Below, piece after piece: positions 1-9,000 of a stretch of DNA of 42,219 nt. A program made the translations under genes and the position numbers. The DNA is from Lachnospiraceae bacterium (GTDB lineage Bacteria > Bacillota > Clostridia > Lachnospirales > Lachnospiraceae): the NCBI GenBank assembly GCA_028692975.1, contig JAQUWF010000017.1, positions 1 to 42,219 on the forward strand. Reading direction: 5' to 3'. Position 1 is the stretch's first letter; every line of letters begins with the position of its first letter. Below the pieces are notes generated by a model. The model was given only the letters and a program-made list of their open reading frames with translations. It did no database searches and was not told the origin of the DNA.

Positions 1-14
1 AGGTAGAAGGATTT

Positions 15-362
15 ATGGAAGAAATGGAGAAGCATAAAGAACTTCGCGAGAAACTTGTAAGGATTGGAAAAGAATATCAGGGAGATCCAAATGATCTGAA
101 TCAGATTATTCGGAAGAATATACTTCCGGTAGCAAAAGAACTTGGATATGATTTTACCGAGGAAGAATATCGGGACTGTGCATCCGAGCGGCTGAAAAAC
201 AGGAAATTGTCTGAGACGGAACTTGACCAGGTGGTTGGCGGTGTACGGGATGTGAATATGGACAGGAGCAAGACTGATGGTAATGTGACGATTGTCGATA
301 AGAGTGTTACTTATAATGTGTATCTGATATTTCCGGGTGCATCTACAAATGTATTGAAGTAA
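15..362 (+). CDS. Nif11-type leader peptide precursor
   Basis: A 115-residue precursor-like protein. Residues about 1-75 resemble a Nif11-type leader: charged helical N-terminus, a hydrophobic-acidic stretch with FTEEEY, then ELDQVVGG, the double-glycine processing motif. The core after GG (about 40 residues) starts VRDVNM and contains SKTDGN, related to the cores of the two peptides downstream. The core has no Cys and few Ser/Thr for lanthionine chemistry. Start ATG 15 follows AGAAGG at 5-10. Nif11 leaders are known to direct export and modification of ribosomal peptides by peptidase-containing ABC transporters. No such transporter or modifying enzyme is in the window; it could lie upstream. 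Function of the mature peptide is unknown. Confidence 0.75.
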   Translation: MEEMEKHKELREKLVRIGKEYQGDPNDLNQIIRKNILPVAKELGYDFTEEEYRDCASERLKNRKLSETELDQVVGGVRDVNMDRSKTDGNVTIVDKSVTYNVYLIFPGASTNVLK

Positions 363-460
363 ACGGCGTACTTGCTGGTATTTAGAGTTCAAATTTGTTT
401 CTGTATGTCATTGGAAAGCTCATACTATCCTACAACCCTATGATTATGGAGGAAAAACAA

Positions 461-721
461 ATGGCAGAGAACAAGAAATTAACAAATGAAGAACTTGATG
501 CAGTAGCAGGTGGAATCAATAACGTTGGCATGGAGGGAGCTCAGGCAGGCGGAAACCAGACGGTATATGATGAACATACGGAAACAACAACAGTCTCTGG
601 ATTTGGAGAATACACGAAGGGCGACAAGACTAATATCGGTGGTGATTCTATCGGCGGCAATAAGTCGGATGTAAAATCAACTATTGATACAAGCGTAAAT
701 GTGAAAAAGAGTTTGTTTTAA
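461..721 (+). CDS. Short double-glycine leader peptide, paralogue A
   Basis: An 86-residue protein. The frame is open from 395, but ATG 461 is preferred because GGAGG lies at 448-452 and the protein from there aligns end to end with the next gene. Residues 1-18 form a short leader ending LDAVAGG; the predicted 68-residue mature part is Gly/Thr/Asp-rich and hydrophilic (NQTVYDEH, GEYTKGDKT, GGDSIGGNKSD) and ends KKSLF. It has no Cys and no hydrophobic stretch typical of pore-forming bacteriocins. About 65 of 86 residues match the next gene, a tandem duplication. Possible roles are an exported structural or signalling peptide or an unusual bacteriocin; none is established. Confidence 0.75.
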   Translation: MAENKKLTNEELDAVAGGINNVGMEGAQAGGNQTVYDEHTETTTVSGFGEYTKGDKTNIGGDSIGGNKSDVKSTIDTSVNVKKSLF

Positions 722-770
722 AGTTTCTGATGCTTTTTGATTTGTGATCATAACGAGAAGGAGTTAAGAG

Positions 771-1031
771 ATGGCAGAGGATAAAAAATTAACAGATGAA
801 GAATTAGATGTTGTTGCTGGTGGTATTACAGATGTAAATATGTCAGGCAGTAAAACTGGCGGAAATCAGACTGTTTATGATGAACACGTGGAAACAACAA
901 CAGTCACTGGATGTGGAGAATACACGAAAGGCGACAAGACAGATATTGGCGGTGATTCTGTCGGCGGCAATAAGAGCGATGTAAAAACTTCTGTTGAAAC
1001 GAGCGTAGATGTAAAAGCCAGTCTTTTTTAA
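771..1031 (+). CDS. Short double-glycine leader peptide, paralogue B
   Basis: An 86-residue paralogue of the preceding gene, collinear along its full length. The leader (residues 1-18) ends LDVVAGG. The core begins ITDVNMSGSKTGGNQT, which links it to the Nif11-led peptide at the start of the window (VRDVNMDRSKTDGN). It has a single Cys at residue 48 (GCGEYTKG) where paralogue A has Phe. GAAGGAG lies just upstream of the ATG. The shared stretch from the conserved DEH to the KGDK region is also very similar at DNA level, implying fairly recent duplication. No terminator is evident between this gene and the following surface-protein gene. Confidence 0.75.
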   Translation: MAEDKKLTDEELDVVAGGITDVNMSGSKTGGNQTVYDEHVETTTVTGCGEYTKGDKTDIGGDSVGGNKSDVKTSVETSVDVKASLF

Positions 1032-1143
1032 GCACAGCTAAGGTTAAAAAATGTAATAGGATACTTTTTTATGAAACTCACAATGAACAGATAGTATGAG
1101 CCTTCCAATGGCATATAGGGATGATGCCGGAAAGATAAAAAGA

Positions 1144-3825
1144 ATGATACATAAAAAGAGAAAAAGTTTAAAAAATATTTTATGTGCGGGGGCAGCAGTT
1201 GTATTGCTGCTCCTGCTGACAGGAGGAGCAGAGCCGGAGACGGTTCTGGCAGAATCCTATAACATGAACCTGGGAACAGACATGCTCGTGAGTCAGACCC
1301 CCTGGAATGCAGGTGATGGACAGATACTTTATTATGGGCACTGGCTGGACACGCCAACTGCATACAGGGTACTGCCGGATAGCGCTGAAACTCAAACTGC
1401 GGAGCAGGACAGTATTCTTCTGGATGCAGACCGGGTACTCTGGCAGCAGCCTTTTCAGAATTCCCTGATCGCCAATGGTGAGCAGGAAAGCGGAAATCCC
1501 AATGAATGGTCGGGATGTGATCTGGAACAATATCTGGAGGAAAAGTATAATGCTCTGTTTTCTGCATTGGAGGCAGAAACCGTGGTGCAGACAGAACTTC
1601 TGGCCCGCGAGGCATATAATCCGGGCTATGCGACCGTGTTTGATTATGCTTCGTCGAACCGTCTTTTTTTGTTAAGTGCACAGGAGATAAGCACGTTGTA
1701 TACGAATGAAACAGAGGCGAAAAAAGAAGGAGAAAACAGTTACTATTGGCTGAGGTCAGCCAGTTTAGATCAGGACAATTTTGTGGGTATGGTTTTTTCC
1801 AACGGAAGAATATTTATGGCGAATGTGAATGGTGCCTACATAGGTGTAAGCCCTGCATTTCGGCTAAACAAGGATGCGGTCCTGTTGGTTTCCAAGACCA
1901 CTGGATGGAGCGGCAAATCGGCAGCAGTGTCTGAGGGGGCAGTTGGATCAAGCAGTGGAAGAGAATGGAAAGTAACATTAAAGGACGAGGCGAAATCAGT
2001 GAGCATCCCGGTGGGGCGATATATGACGGAAGACGAAAATGGCGTAATCACAGTTCCGTTTACCTGTTCAGATGATAATGACCAGAATCCAATAAATCAG
2101 ATTTCCGTTATGATCACAGACAGGGATTGTAACGATGCGGACGCACAGATTCTGTACTATGGTGCATTGCAGGATATTCGCAATGAAGCTGGGGAACCCA
2201 CTTCTGTTCAGCAGAATATGAGTGGGACAGGCACGTTTCCTATGCCGGATGGAATACCATCGGATGTTCAGATTTATATTTTGGCAGAACACATTTCGTC
2301 TGACTACAGTACGGACTATGCCAGTATGCCGGCAGATACCAGACATGTGCACTGCGTATGTGGTGCGGGAACAGATATCGGAGATCATGTGACACATACA
2401 GATGTGGAGTGGCAGGCATTGCCCTACGGATACACAGGCGGCAGTCTGAGTGCAGGCAATTATTGTCTGGATGAGGATTTGTCACTTCAGGAACCCATGG
2501 TTTTGCATGGTGAAGTAAGCGTTTGTCTGAATGGTCATAAGGTTTCCTATGACGGAGCTGATGCCATGGTCCAGGTAACAGAGGGAAGCACGCTCCATGT
2601 GGGGGATTGTCTTGGAACAGGATCGTTTATTTCTTCTGAAACAACCATGCATCTTGTGTCAGGTGAAGTGTATCAATATGGCGGTGAAATTTATGGAACG
2701 GTATGGATCGAACAGGGCAGTTATTATTTTAATGGTGGAAAAGTGGAAGGGAATCCGGGTTTTGTCGTATCCGGAGGCAGCCTGTATCTGAGTGGAGAAC
2801 CACAGATCCCTGCTTCAAGTGATAAAAATACAGGAATTCAACTGGGAGAATTCGGATTTATTTATGCCCAGGGAGCAGGTGGTGTGCCATATACAGGAGA
2901 AACAATAAGAATCCAGACGGATCGTATGGTGGGGGAAGTGGCTGTATATGGTGTTGTGGAACAAAATAAGGCCAAGTTCGTAAAGGATACAGAGAAAGAA
3001 TTGTATGCAAAAGACGGAGTGCTTGTTGTTCATGATTACCATATAGGTGGAAGGGCATCCTATTTCAGGAAAGCGGTCTGTGATATCTGCGGGGAAGAGT
3101 ATGGAGAACTGGTGACAGATACAATGCCGCCCACAGGAACGATCCGGATTGGAGCCCATACCTGGGATACCCTCTTCGCGAAATTGACCTTTGATTTATA
3201 TTTTAATCAGAAACAGGATGTGACGATTTCTGCGTCTGATGACAGCTATGAGCAGGAGGGTTTTACAGAGGATAAGGAAGCATCCATTTATTATTATGTG
3301 GATGAGAGTGGCGGTAATCTTCAAAAGGAAGAACTTCAAAACAAAACATTTTTGCCTTACAGCAGTGCATTTGCCATAGAGCCCGACAAGCAATGCGTCG
3401 TATATGCCCGATTGACGGATCATGCAGGTAATAGCACATACTTGTCTTCCCAGGGAATCATTCTGGATGCAACGGCACCGGTTATTCATGGCGTCACAGA
3501 AGGCGGCAGCTACTCGGATTATCTGCACTTTACGGTGACCGATGATCATCTGGATACGGTGATGGTGGATGGCAATATACTAAAGGCAGAAAATGGTGTT
3601 TATACGCTGCAGGGTAAGGAGACCCAACAGACAATAACAGTAACCGACTTTGCGGGAAATAAGTCTACAAAAAAAGTGACAGTTAAAGTCGTAACGCATG
3701 AACAGAAGGTACATGCACCAGATACAGAAGATCGAACAGGAAAGGCTGCTCCGTATCTTATGCTCATGTTGCTTGCTGCATTGGCGACATGGGGATGCTT
3801 GAGCGTATTAAATGATTCCAGATGA
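1144..3825 (+). CDS. Large cell-surface protein, DUF6273-like and Ig-like
   Basis: An 893-residue secreted protein. The frame extends back to ATG 1096, but ATG 1144 gives a normal signal peptide (MIHKKRK, then a Leu/Val-rich core, then AES) and has GGAAAG at 1129-1134. Residues about 35-260 resemble a DUF6273-type module (YYWLRSAS and GVSPAFRLN). A middle part has CVCG with spaced His residues, then a beta-rich stretch with VCLNGHKV and HVGDC typical of Lachnospiraceae surface proteins. Near the C-terminus are Ig-like segments (TAPVIHGVTEGG and ITVTDFAGN), then a hydrophobic helix (LMLMLLAALATWG) and a short tail. No LPXTG motif is present, so anchoring is probably by the helix. The exact role (adhesin, glycan binding) is not shown by sequence. 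Confidence 0.8.
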   Translation: MIHKKRKSLKNILCAGAAVVLLLLLTGGAEPETVLAESYNMNLGTDMLVSQTPWNAGDGQILYYGHWLDTPTAYRVLPDSAETQTAEQDSILLDADRVLWQQPFQNSLIANGEQESGNPNEWSGCDLEQYLEEKYNALFSALEAETVVQTELLAREAYNPGYATVFDYASSNRLFLLSAQEISTLYTNETEAKKEGENSYYWLRSASLDQDNFVGMVFSNGRIFMANVNGAYIGVSPAFRLNKDAVLLVSKTTGWSGKSAAVSEGAVGSSSGREWKVTLKDEAKSVSIPVGRYMTEDENGVITVPFTCSDDNDQNPINQISVMITDRDCNDADAQILYYGALQDIRNEAGEPTSVQQNMSGTGTFPMPDGIPSDVQIYILAEHISSDYSTDYASMPADTRHVHCVCGAGTDIGDHVTHTDVEWQALPYGYTGGSLSAGNYCLDEDLSLQEPMVLHGEVSVCLNGHKVSYDGADAMVQVTEGSTLHVGDCLGTGSFISSETTMHLVSGEVYQYGGEIYGTVWIEQGSYYFNGGKVEGNPGFVVSGGSLYLSGEPQIPASSDKNTGIQLGEFGFIYAQGAGGVPYTGETIRIQTDRMVGEVAVYGVVEQNKAKFVKDTEKELYAKDGVLVVHDYHIGGRASYFRKAVCDICGEEYGELVTDTMPPTGTIRIGAHTWDTLFAKLTFDLYFNQKQDVTISASDDSYEQEGFTEDKEASIYYYVDESGGNLQKEELQNKTFLPYSSAFAIEPDKQCVVYARLTDHAGNSTYLSSQGIILDATAPVIHGVTEGGSYSDYLHFTVTDDHLDTVMVDGNILKAENGVYTLQGKETQQTITVTDFAGNKSTKKVTVKVVTHEQKVHAPDTEDRTGKAAPYLMLMLLAALATWGCLSVLNDSR

Positions 3826-3839
3826 TAAAAAACAGGTAG

Positions 3840-3871
3840 GACGCCGGAAGAAGTATTTCTGGCGTCTTTTT
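3840..3871 (+). terminator. Rho-independent terminator after surface protein
   Basis: A 10-bp stem (3840-3849 with 3857-3866, two G-U pairs, GACGCC against GGCGTC at the base) with a 7-nt loop is followed by TTTTTAT. It lies 15 bp after the stop codon of the surface protein gene. Confidence 0.85.
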
Positions 3872-3916
3872 ATCCGTGAAAAGTCATGTTAATCGGTTGT
3901 TTAGGGTATTAATAAC

Positions 3917-3945
3917 TTGATTTTTCGTCAATTTACTAGTAATAT
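3917..3945 (+). promoter_or_regulatory. Candidate promoter of the plsX operon
   Basis: TTGATT (3917-3922), a 17-bp spacer and TAATAT (3940-3945). A 10-bp perfect palindrome, TTACTAGTAA (3933-3942), overlaps the -10 element and could be an operator. The predicted start near 3952 leaves an untranslated leader of about 100 nt. Assignment is by consensus only. Confidence 0.5.
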
Positions 3946-4022
3946 GTTAAACAGGGTTATGCGAATTTGAAGCGGCTAATAGGCCAGACAATTATAGTCG
4001 TGTGCAGGTAATGGAAAAAATT

Positions 4023-4050
4023 ACAAATATTTGTTTGACATGGAGGTCAA
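4023..4050 (+). promoter_or_regulatory. Palindromes flanking the plsX ribosome binding site
   Basis: ACAAATATTTGT (4023-4034) is a perfect 12-bp palindrome. It is followed directly by TTGAC (4035-4039), 6 nt, then GTCAA (4046-4050), an inverted repeat that contains most of the GGAGG (4042-4046). They could form mRNA structure around the ribosome binding site or be a protein-binding site in the leader. No specific regulator is assigned. Confidence 0.35.
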
Positions 4051-4051
4051 T

Positions 4052-5071
4052 ATGAGCGATTTGATTAGAGTGGTAGTAGATGCCATGGGAGGCGATAACG
4101 CACCGGAAGCCCCAGTAAAAGGGGCAGTGGAAGCTTTGGAGGCCAATGCGGAAGTCAAAGTCCTTCTGGTTGGCAAGGAAGATATTATCAAACAGGAACT
4201 GGCAAAATATACGTATGACAAAGCACGTTTGGAGATTATTCCTGCTTCCCAGGTGATTGAGATGGCAGAATCGCCGGTGGCGGCTATTTCCGGTAAGAAG
4301 GATTCTTCTATCGTGGTAGGCATGAATCTGGTGCGCCATGGTGAGGCAGATGCCTTTGTTTCGGCGGGAAGTACCGGTGCTGTCCTGGTGGGCGGACAGG
4401 TGCTTGTAGGACGTATCAAGGGCGTACAGAGACCGGCGCTGGCACCGCTGCTGCCTACAGCCAACGGCATGTCCCTTCTGATCGACTGTGGGGCAAATGT
4501 GGATGCGCGTTCTTCCCATCTGGTACAGTTTGCGAAGATGGGCTCTATCTATATGGAAAATATCATGGGTGTAAAAAATCCAAGTGTGGGAATCGTAAAT
4601 ATCGGTGCAGAAGAAGAAAAGGGGAATGCCCTTGTAAAAGAGACTTTCCCGATGCTGAAAGCCTGTGATACACTGAATTTTAAAGGAAGCATCGAGGCAC
4701 GCGATATTCCATTTGGCGGCGTAAACGTAATCGTCTGTGAAGCGTTTGTGGGGAACGTGATCCTGAAAATGTATGAAGGCATGGGCAGTATGCTGCTCAA
4801 GCAGATCAAAGGCGGTCTGATGACTTCTCTGCGCAGCAAGATCGGCGCGTTACTGATCAAACCAGCGTTGAAAAGCACAATGAAGAGTTTTGATTCCACA
4901 GAATACGGCGGAGCACCACTTCTGGGACTGAAGGGTCTGGTGGTGAAGACCCACGGCAGTTCTCATTCGGTAGAAATCAAAAATTCTATTATTCAGTGCG
5001 TTAATTTCTCGAAACAAGGCATTAATGAAAAAATCAAAGAAGGAATACAAAAAGAACAGCAGGGGGCATAA
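4052..5071 (+). CDS. plsX: Phosphate acyltransferase PlsX
   Basis: A 339-residue protein. PlsX converts acyl-ACP to acyl-phosphate, feeding PlsY in phosphatidic acid synthesis. The N-terminus has the family hallmark VVVDAMGGDNAPEA; later SAGSTGAVLVGG, LIDCGANVD, NIGAEEEKGN and GFVGN-like (EAFVGN) motifs match the family through its usual length. The frame opens at a TTG at 4031, but ATG 4052 is chosen because GGAGG lies at 4042-4046 and the protein then begins MSDLIRVVVDAMGG. It is first in an apparent operon with acpP, the usual partner. There is no fapR upstream. Confidence 0.97.
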   Translation: MSDLIRVVVDAMGGDNAPEAPVKGAVEALEANAEVKVLLVGKEDIIKQELAKYTYDKARLEIIPASQVIEMAESPVAAISGKKDSSIVVGMNLVRHGEADAFVSAGSTGAVLVGGQVLVGRIKGVQRPALAPLLPTANGMSLLIDCGANVDARSSHLVQFAKMGSIYMENIMGVKNPSVGIVNIGAEEEKGNALVKETFPMLKACDTLNFKGSIEARDIPFGGVNVIVCEAFVGNVILKMYEGMGSMLLKQIKGGLMTSLRSKIGALLIKPALKSTMKSFDSTEYGGAPLLGLKGLVVKTHGSSHSVEIKNSIIQCVNFSKQGINEKIKEGIQKEQQGA

Positions 5072-5072
5072 A

Positions 5073-5303
5073 ATGGAATTTGAAAAATTGAAAGAGATCA
5101 TAGCGGATGTTCTGAATGTGGATACGGAAGAGATTACCATGGACACCACCTTCGTAGATGATCTGGGAGCAGATTCTCTGGATATTTTCCAGATTATTTC
5201 CGGAATGGAAGAAGAGTACGACATAGAGATAAAGAATGAAGATGCAGAAAAAATTGTATCCGTTGGTGATGCGGTGGAGCAGATTCAAAAAGTGATTGGC
5301 TAG
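5073..5303 (+). CDS. acpP: Acyl carrier protein
   Basis: A 76-residue acidic four-helix carrier protein. The phosphopantetheine site is Ser35 in GADSLD; fatty acids are carried there as thioesters and passed to PlsX and the synthase. The frame is open from 5025 inside plsX, but ATG 5073 follows AGGGGG (5061-5066) and starts just after the plsX stop. Length and charge are typical. Because it sits between plsX and rnc, this is probably the housekeeping ACP rather than a secondary-metabolism carrier. Confidence 0.96.
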   Translation: MEFEKLKEIIADVLNVDTEEITMDTTFVDDLGADSLDIFQIISGMEEEYDIEIKNEDAEKIVSVGDAVEQIQKVIG

Positions 5304-5310
5304 TAACGAT

Positions 5311-5340
5311 GGAAGGTGTTGCTACGAGGCAGCACCTTTC
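5311..5340 (+). promoter_or_regulatory. Intercistronic hairpin between acpP and rnc
   Basis: AAGGTGTTGC (5313-5322) pairs with GCAGCACCTT (5329-5338) around a 6-nt loop, with two more possible outer pairs. The following bases (TCTGTCTGT) are not a clean U-tract, so this is more likely an mRNA-stabilising or processing hairpin, or a leaky attenuator reducing rnc relative to the abundant acpP, than a full terminator. Confidence 0.5.
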
Positions 5341-5364
5341 TGTCTGTACAGAAAAAGGAGCAAT

Positions 5365-6054
5365 ATGAATAATATTGAGAAACTGAAGGAATTGGAGCGT
5401 AAGATCGGGTATACATTCCAGGATTATCAACTGCTGGTATGTGCTATGACCCATACTTCTTATGCCAATGAACATAAAAGAGAGCGTATACATCACAATG
5501 AGCGGCTGGAGTTTCTGGGTGATGCCGTACTGGAACTGGTCAGCAGTGAATTTTTATTTAAGGGCAATCAGGATAAGCCGGAGGGTGAATTGACGCGTAT
5601 GCGGGCGAGTATGGTATGTGAGCCCACATTGGCGCTTTGTGCCAGAGACTGGGATCTTGGGACTTATCTGCTTTTGGGCAAGGGCGAGGACGCCACCGGT
5701 GGGCGAGGGAGAGATTCTATCGTTTCCGATGCGGTGGAGGCTTTGATCGGTGCCATTTATCTGGATGGTGGGTTTGCTAATGCAAAAGAGTTTATCATGA
5801 ATTATATTCTCAATGATATTGAGGAAAAACAGCTCTTTTATGATAGCAAGACTATTTTACAGGAGATTACTCAGGGACAGTTCGGGCAGAATGTGAACTA
5901 TGAACTGATCGGAGAGGAAGGCCCGGATCATAATAAGACCTTTACCGTGGAAGTGAGCATTAAGGACAAGAAACTGGGCAGCGGATCCGGCAGGACCAAG
6001 AAGGCAGCTGAACAGGAGGCTGCTTACCAGGCCATTCGAAAACTAAGAAAATAG
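5365..6054 (+). CDS. rnc: Ribonuclease III
   Basis: A 229-residue double-stranded RNA endonuclease for rRNA and mRNA processing. The signature NERLEFLGDAVLEL begins at residue 45, with catalytic acidic residues E48 and D52/D53; a second acidic site lies in SDAVEALIGAIYLDGG. The C-terminal third (about 155-229) is a dsRNA-binding domain ending in the KKAAEQEAA helix. The open frame runs upstream to 5296, but ATG 5365 with AAGGAG at 5355-5360 gives the normal length. It precedes smc and ftsY, an order common in Firmicutes. Confidence 0.96.
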   Translation: MNNIEKLKELERKIGYTFQDYQLLVCAMTHTSYANEHKRERIHHNERLEFLGDAVLELVSSEFLFKGNQDKPEGELTRMRASMVCEPTLALCARDWDLGTYLLLGKGEDATGGRGRDSIVSDAVEALIGAIYLDGGFANAKEFIMNYILNDIEEKQLFYDSKTILQEITQGQFGQNVNYELIGEEGPDHNKTFTVEVSIKDKKLGSGSGRTKKAAEQEAAYQAIRKLRK

Positions 6055-6064
6055 CAGGTGGACT

Positions 6065-9000
6065 ATGTATTTAAAGAACATTGAAGTGCAGGGGTTTAAG
6101 TCCTTCGCCAACAAGATGAATTTCGAATTTCATAATGGTATCACCGGTATTGTAGGGCCAAATGGCAGTGGGAAAAGCAACGTTGCCGATGCGGTCCGTT
6201 GGGTATTGGGTGAACAGAGTGCGAAGCAGCTGCGTGGCGGAAACATGCAGGACGTTATTTTCTCAGGCACAGAGACGCGAAAACCACAGGGATTTGCTTC
6301 CGTGGCTATCACCATGGACAATTCAGACCACAAACTGGATATTGATTTCGAGGAAGTGACAGTAGCCAGACGTTTATACCGCTCCGGTGAGAGTGAATAT
6401 CTTATGAACGGGAGTCCCTGCCGACTCAAGGATATCAATGAACTCTTTTATGATACGGGTATCGGTAAAGAAGGATATTCCATTATCGGGCAGGGGCAGA
6501 TCGACCGGATCTTAAGCGGGAAACCGGAGGAGCGCCGGGAACTTTTTGACGAGGCAGCTGGTATTGTAAAATTCAAGCGGAGAAAAGCTGTTGCCTTAAA
6601 GAAACTGGAAGAAGAGAAGCAGAATCTGGTCCGTGTCAATGATATCCTGTCGGAACTGACGGGACAGCTGGCTCCTTTGGAGAAACAGTCTGCGGTGGCA
6701 AAGATCTATCTGCAGAAAAAAGAAGAATTAAAACAGTTGGATGTGAATCTCTTCTTATTAGATATGGACCGGGTAAAGCGTCAGTTGAAGGACATCAATG
6801 AGAAGTATAGCATCGCCAGCCAGGATCTGGAAGCGGCAGGTGTCACCTTCGAACAGACGAAGCAGGAATACGAGAAACTGGAACAGGACATGGAAGAACT
6901 GGACGCACGCATCGAGGAGATGCGTCAGCAGTCCAGTCACAATGCTCTGATCAAGCAGCAGCTGGAGGGACAGATCAATGTCTTGAAGGAACAGATCAAC
7001 ACGGTGCGGTTAAATGATGAACATTATCAGGGACGTACCAATGCCATTGAACAGGATCTGGAAAAGCGCCGGAATGAGACGGCTAAGTATGAGAAAGATC
7101 TGGCTGCCCTAAAAGATAATCTGGCAGCAGTACTGGGTAAGCAGGAAGAAGAAAACGGCGTGCTGACACAGCTGCAGCAAAAGACCGACGAACTGCAGAC
7201 CCAGATCGAACAGGGGAAAAGTGAAGCCATCGAGATCCTCAATCAGCGGGCTTCTACCAAAGGTAAGATGCAGCGTTACGACGCTATGCTGGAACAGATC
7301 GGCATCCGCAAGGCAGAAATCAATCAACGGGCTCTGCGCCTGAAGAGTGACGAGGCAGAACATGCGGACGGACTGGAAAAGGCCAGACGGGATTCTAAAG
7401 AAATCAACGAGACCATCGCCCAGCTGTCGAAGAAGAGCCAGGAGATGGATGCACAGGTGAACGCTTTGCAGCGGGAGATCGCGGATCAGAATCATCAGAT
7501 GGATGTGGGCCAGACGGCCTATCACAGAGAGGCATCCAAACTGGAATCTCTGCGCAATCTGACGGAGCGATACGATGGCTACGGCAACGGTATCCGCAAG
7601 GTCATGGAGCAAAAAGAGAGAAATCCGGGCCTCCTGGGTGTGGTGGCGGATCTGATCCAGGTACAGAAAAAGTATGAGGTCGCGGTGGAAACGGCACTGG
7701 GCGGCAGCATCCGAAACATTGTCACGGACAATGAAAATACCGCCAAATACATGATCGAATACCTGAAACGCAACAAACTGGGACGCGCGACCTTCCTTCC
7801 GCTGACGAACCTGTCCAGAGGAAGAAAATTCGGGACGCCGGAAGCATTGAAAGAACCGGGCGTCATTGGGCTGGCCAGCACCCTGGTGGATGCCCAAAAG
7901 CAGTATGAGGTACTGGCAGAATATCTGCTGGGACGTACCCTGGTGGTGGATACGATCGACCATGCCATCGCTATCGGAAAGAAATACCGTCATTCCCTGT
8001 ATATGGTTACCGTGGACGGCGAATCTTTGAATCCGGGCGGTTCCATGACTGGAGGTGCCTTCAAGAATAACAGCAATCTGCTGGGTAGAAGGCGTGAGAT
8101 CGAGGAACTGGAAGAGAACGTTGTGGTCCTGAAAAAGGACATGGAACAGGCTCAGAAATCCATTGACACCAACCGGAAAAAGAGAAATGAACTGCGGGAA
8201 GAACTGGTTGAAGTGGGCGAAGCACTGCAGAAACAATACATACTGCAAAATACCGCCAAACTTCATATGGATCAGGCAGAGAACAAGAATAAAGAAATCC
8301 AGGACAGTTACGCAAGAATCCAGAAAGAAAATCAGGAGATTGAGCGTCAGATCCGTGAGGTGGAGAGCAATAATTCCTATATGCAGGATGAACTGGGATC
8401 TGCGGCAAAGCGCGAAAAGGAACTGGAAGAGGGCATTGCAGAGCTGCAGAAGCAGTTGGATGAAACGAATCTGACCAAGGACAAACAGACGCAGGATATG
8501 GAAGGCACGCATGTGAAACTGGCCGGCCTCCGTCAGGAGGAAGGATTTATCAGTGCAAACCTGGAGCGTATCCAAAATGAAATCGCCGCACTTACCCAGG
8601 AGATGGAAAGCATTACCGGCAATCTGGCTCATGGCGCGGATGAGATCACAGAAAAAGAAGAAAACATCAAAAAAATCCAGGAAACTATTGCCGCCGCTGA
8701 AAAAGAGGCCGAAGAGAGCGATGGGGAAATCAAAAAATGTCTTTCTGAAAAGGAAAAAATGACCAGTGAGCACAAAAGCTTCTTCAGGAAACGGGATGAA
8801 CTCTCAGAGCGCATGAGTCTGCTGGACAAGGAATGCTTCCGACTGAACAACCAGAAGGAACGACTGGAGGAAAGCCAGGAATCCCAGATTAATTATATGT
8901 GGGAGGAATATGAGATCACACCCATCAGCGCGCAGGAATTCCGTATGGAGGAAGAGCAGGACCGTGCGCAGGTGAAGAAATCCATCGGGCTTTTGAAGGA

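Noticed and set aside
1028..1681. Long minus-strand ORF of 217 residues opposite the surface-protein gene
   Set aside because: It lies antisense to a clear secreted protein, has no recognisable domain and a composition rich in His, Pro and Ser as expected of a shadow frame.
5311..5340. Terminator between acpP and rnc
   Set aside because: The hairpin is good but no U-tract follows; kept only as an intercistronic structure.
7109..8773. 554-residue minus-strand ORF opposite smc
   Set aside because: Antisense to the coiled-coil part of smc; a Leu/Phe-rich shadow produced by the Glu/Lys-rich codons.
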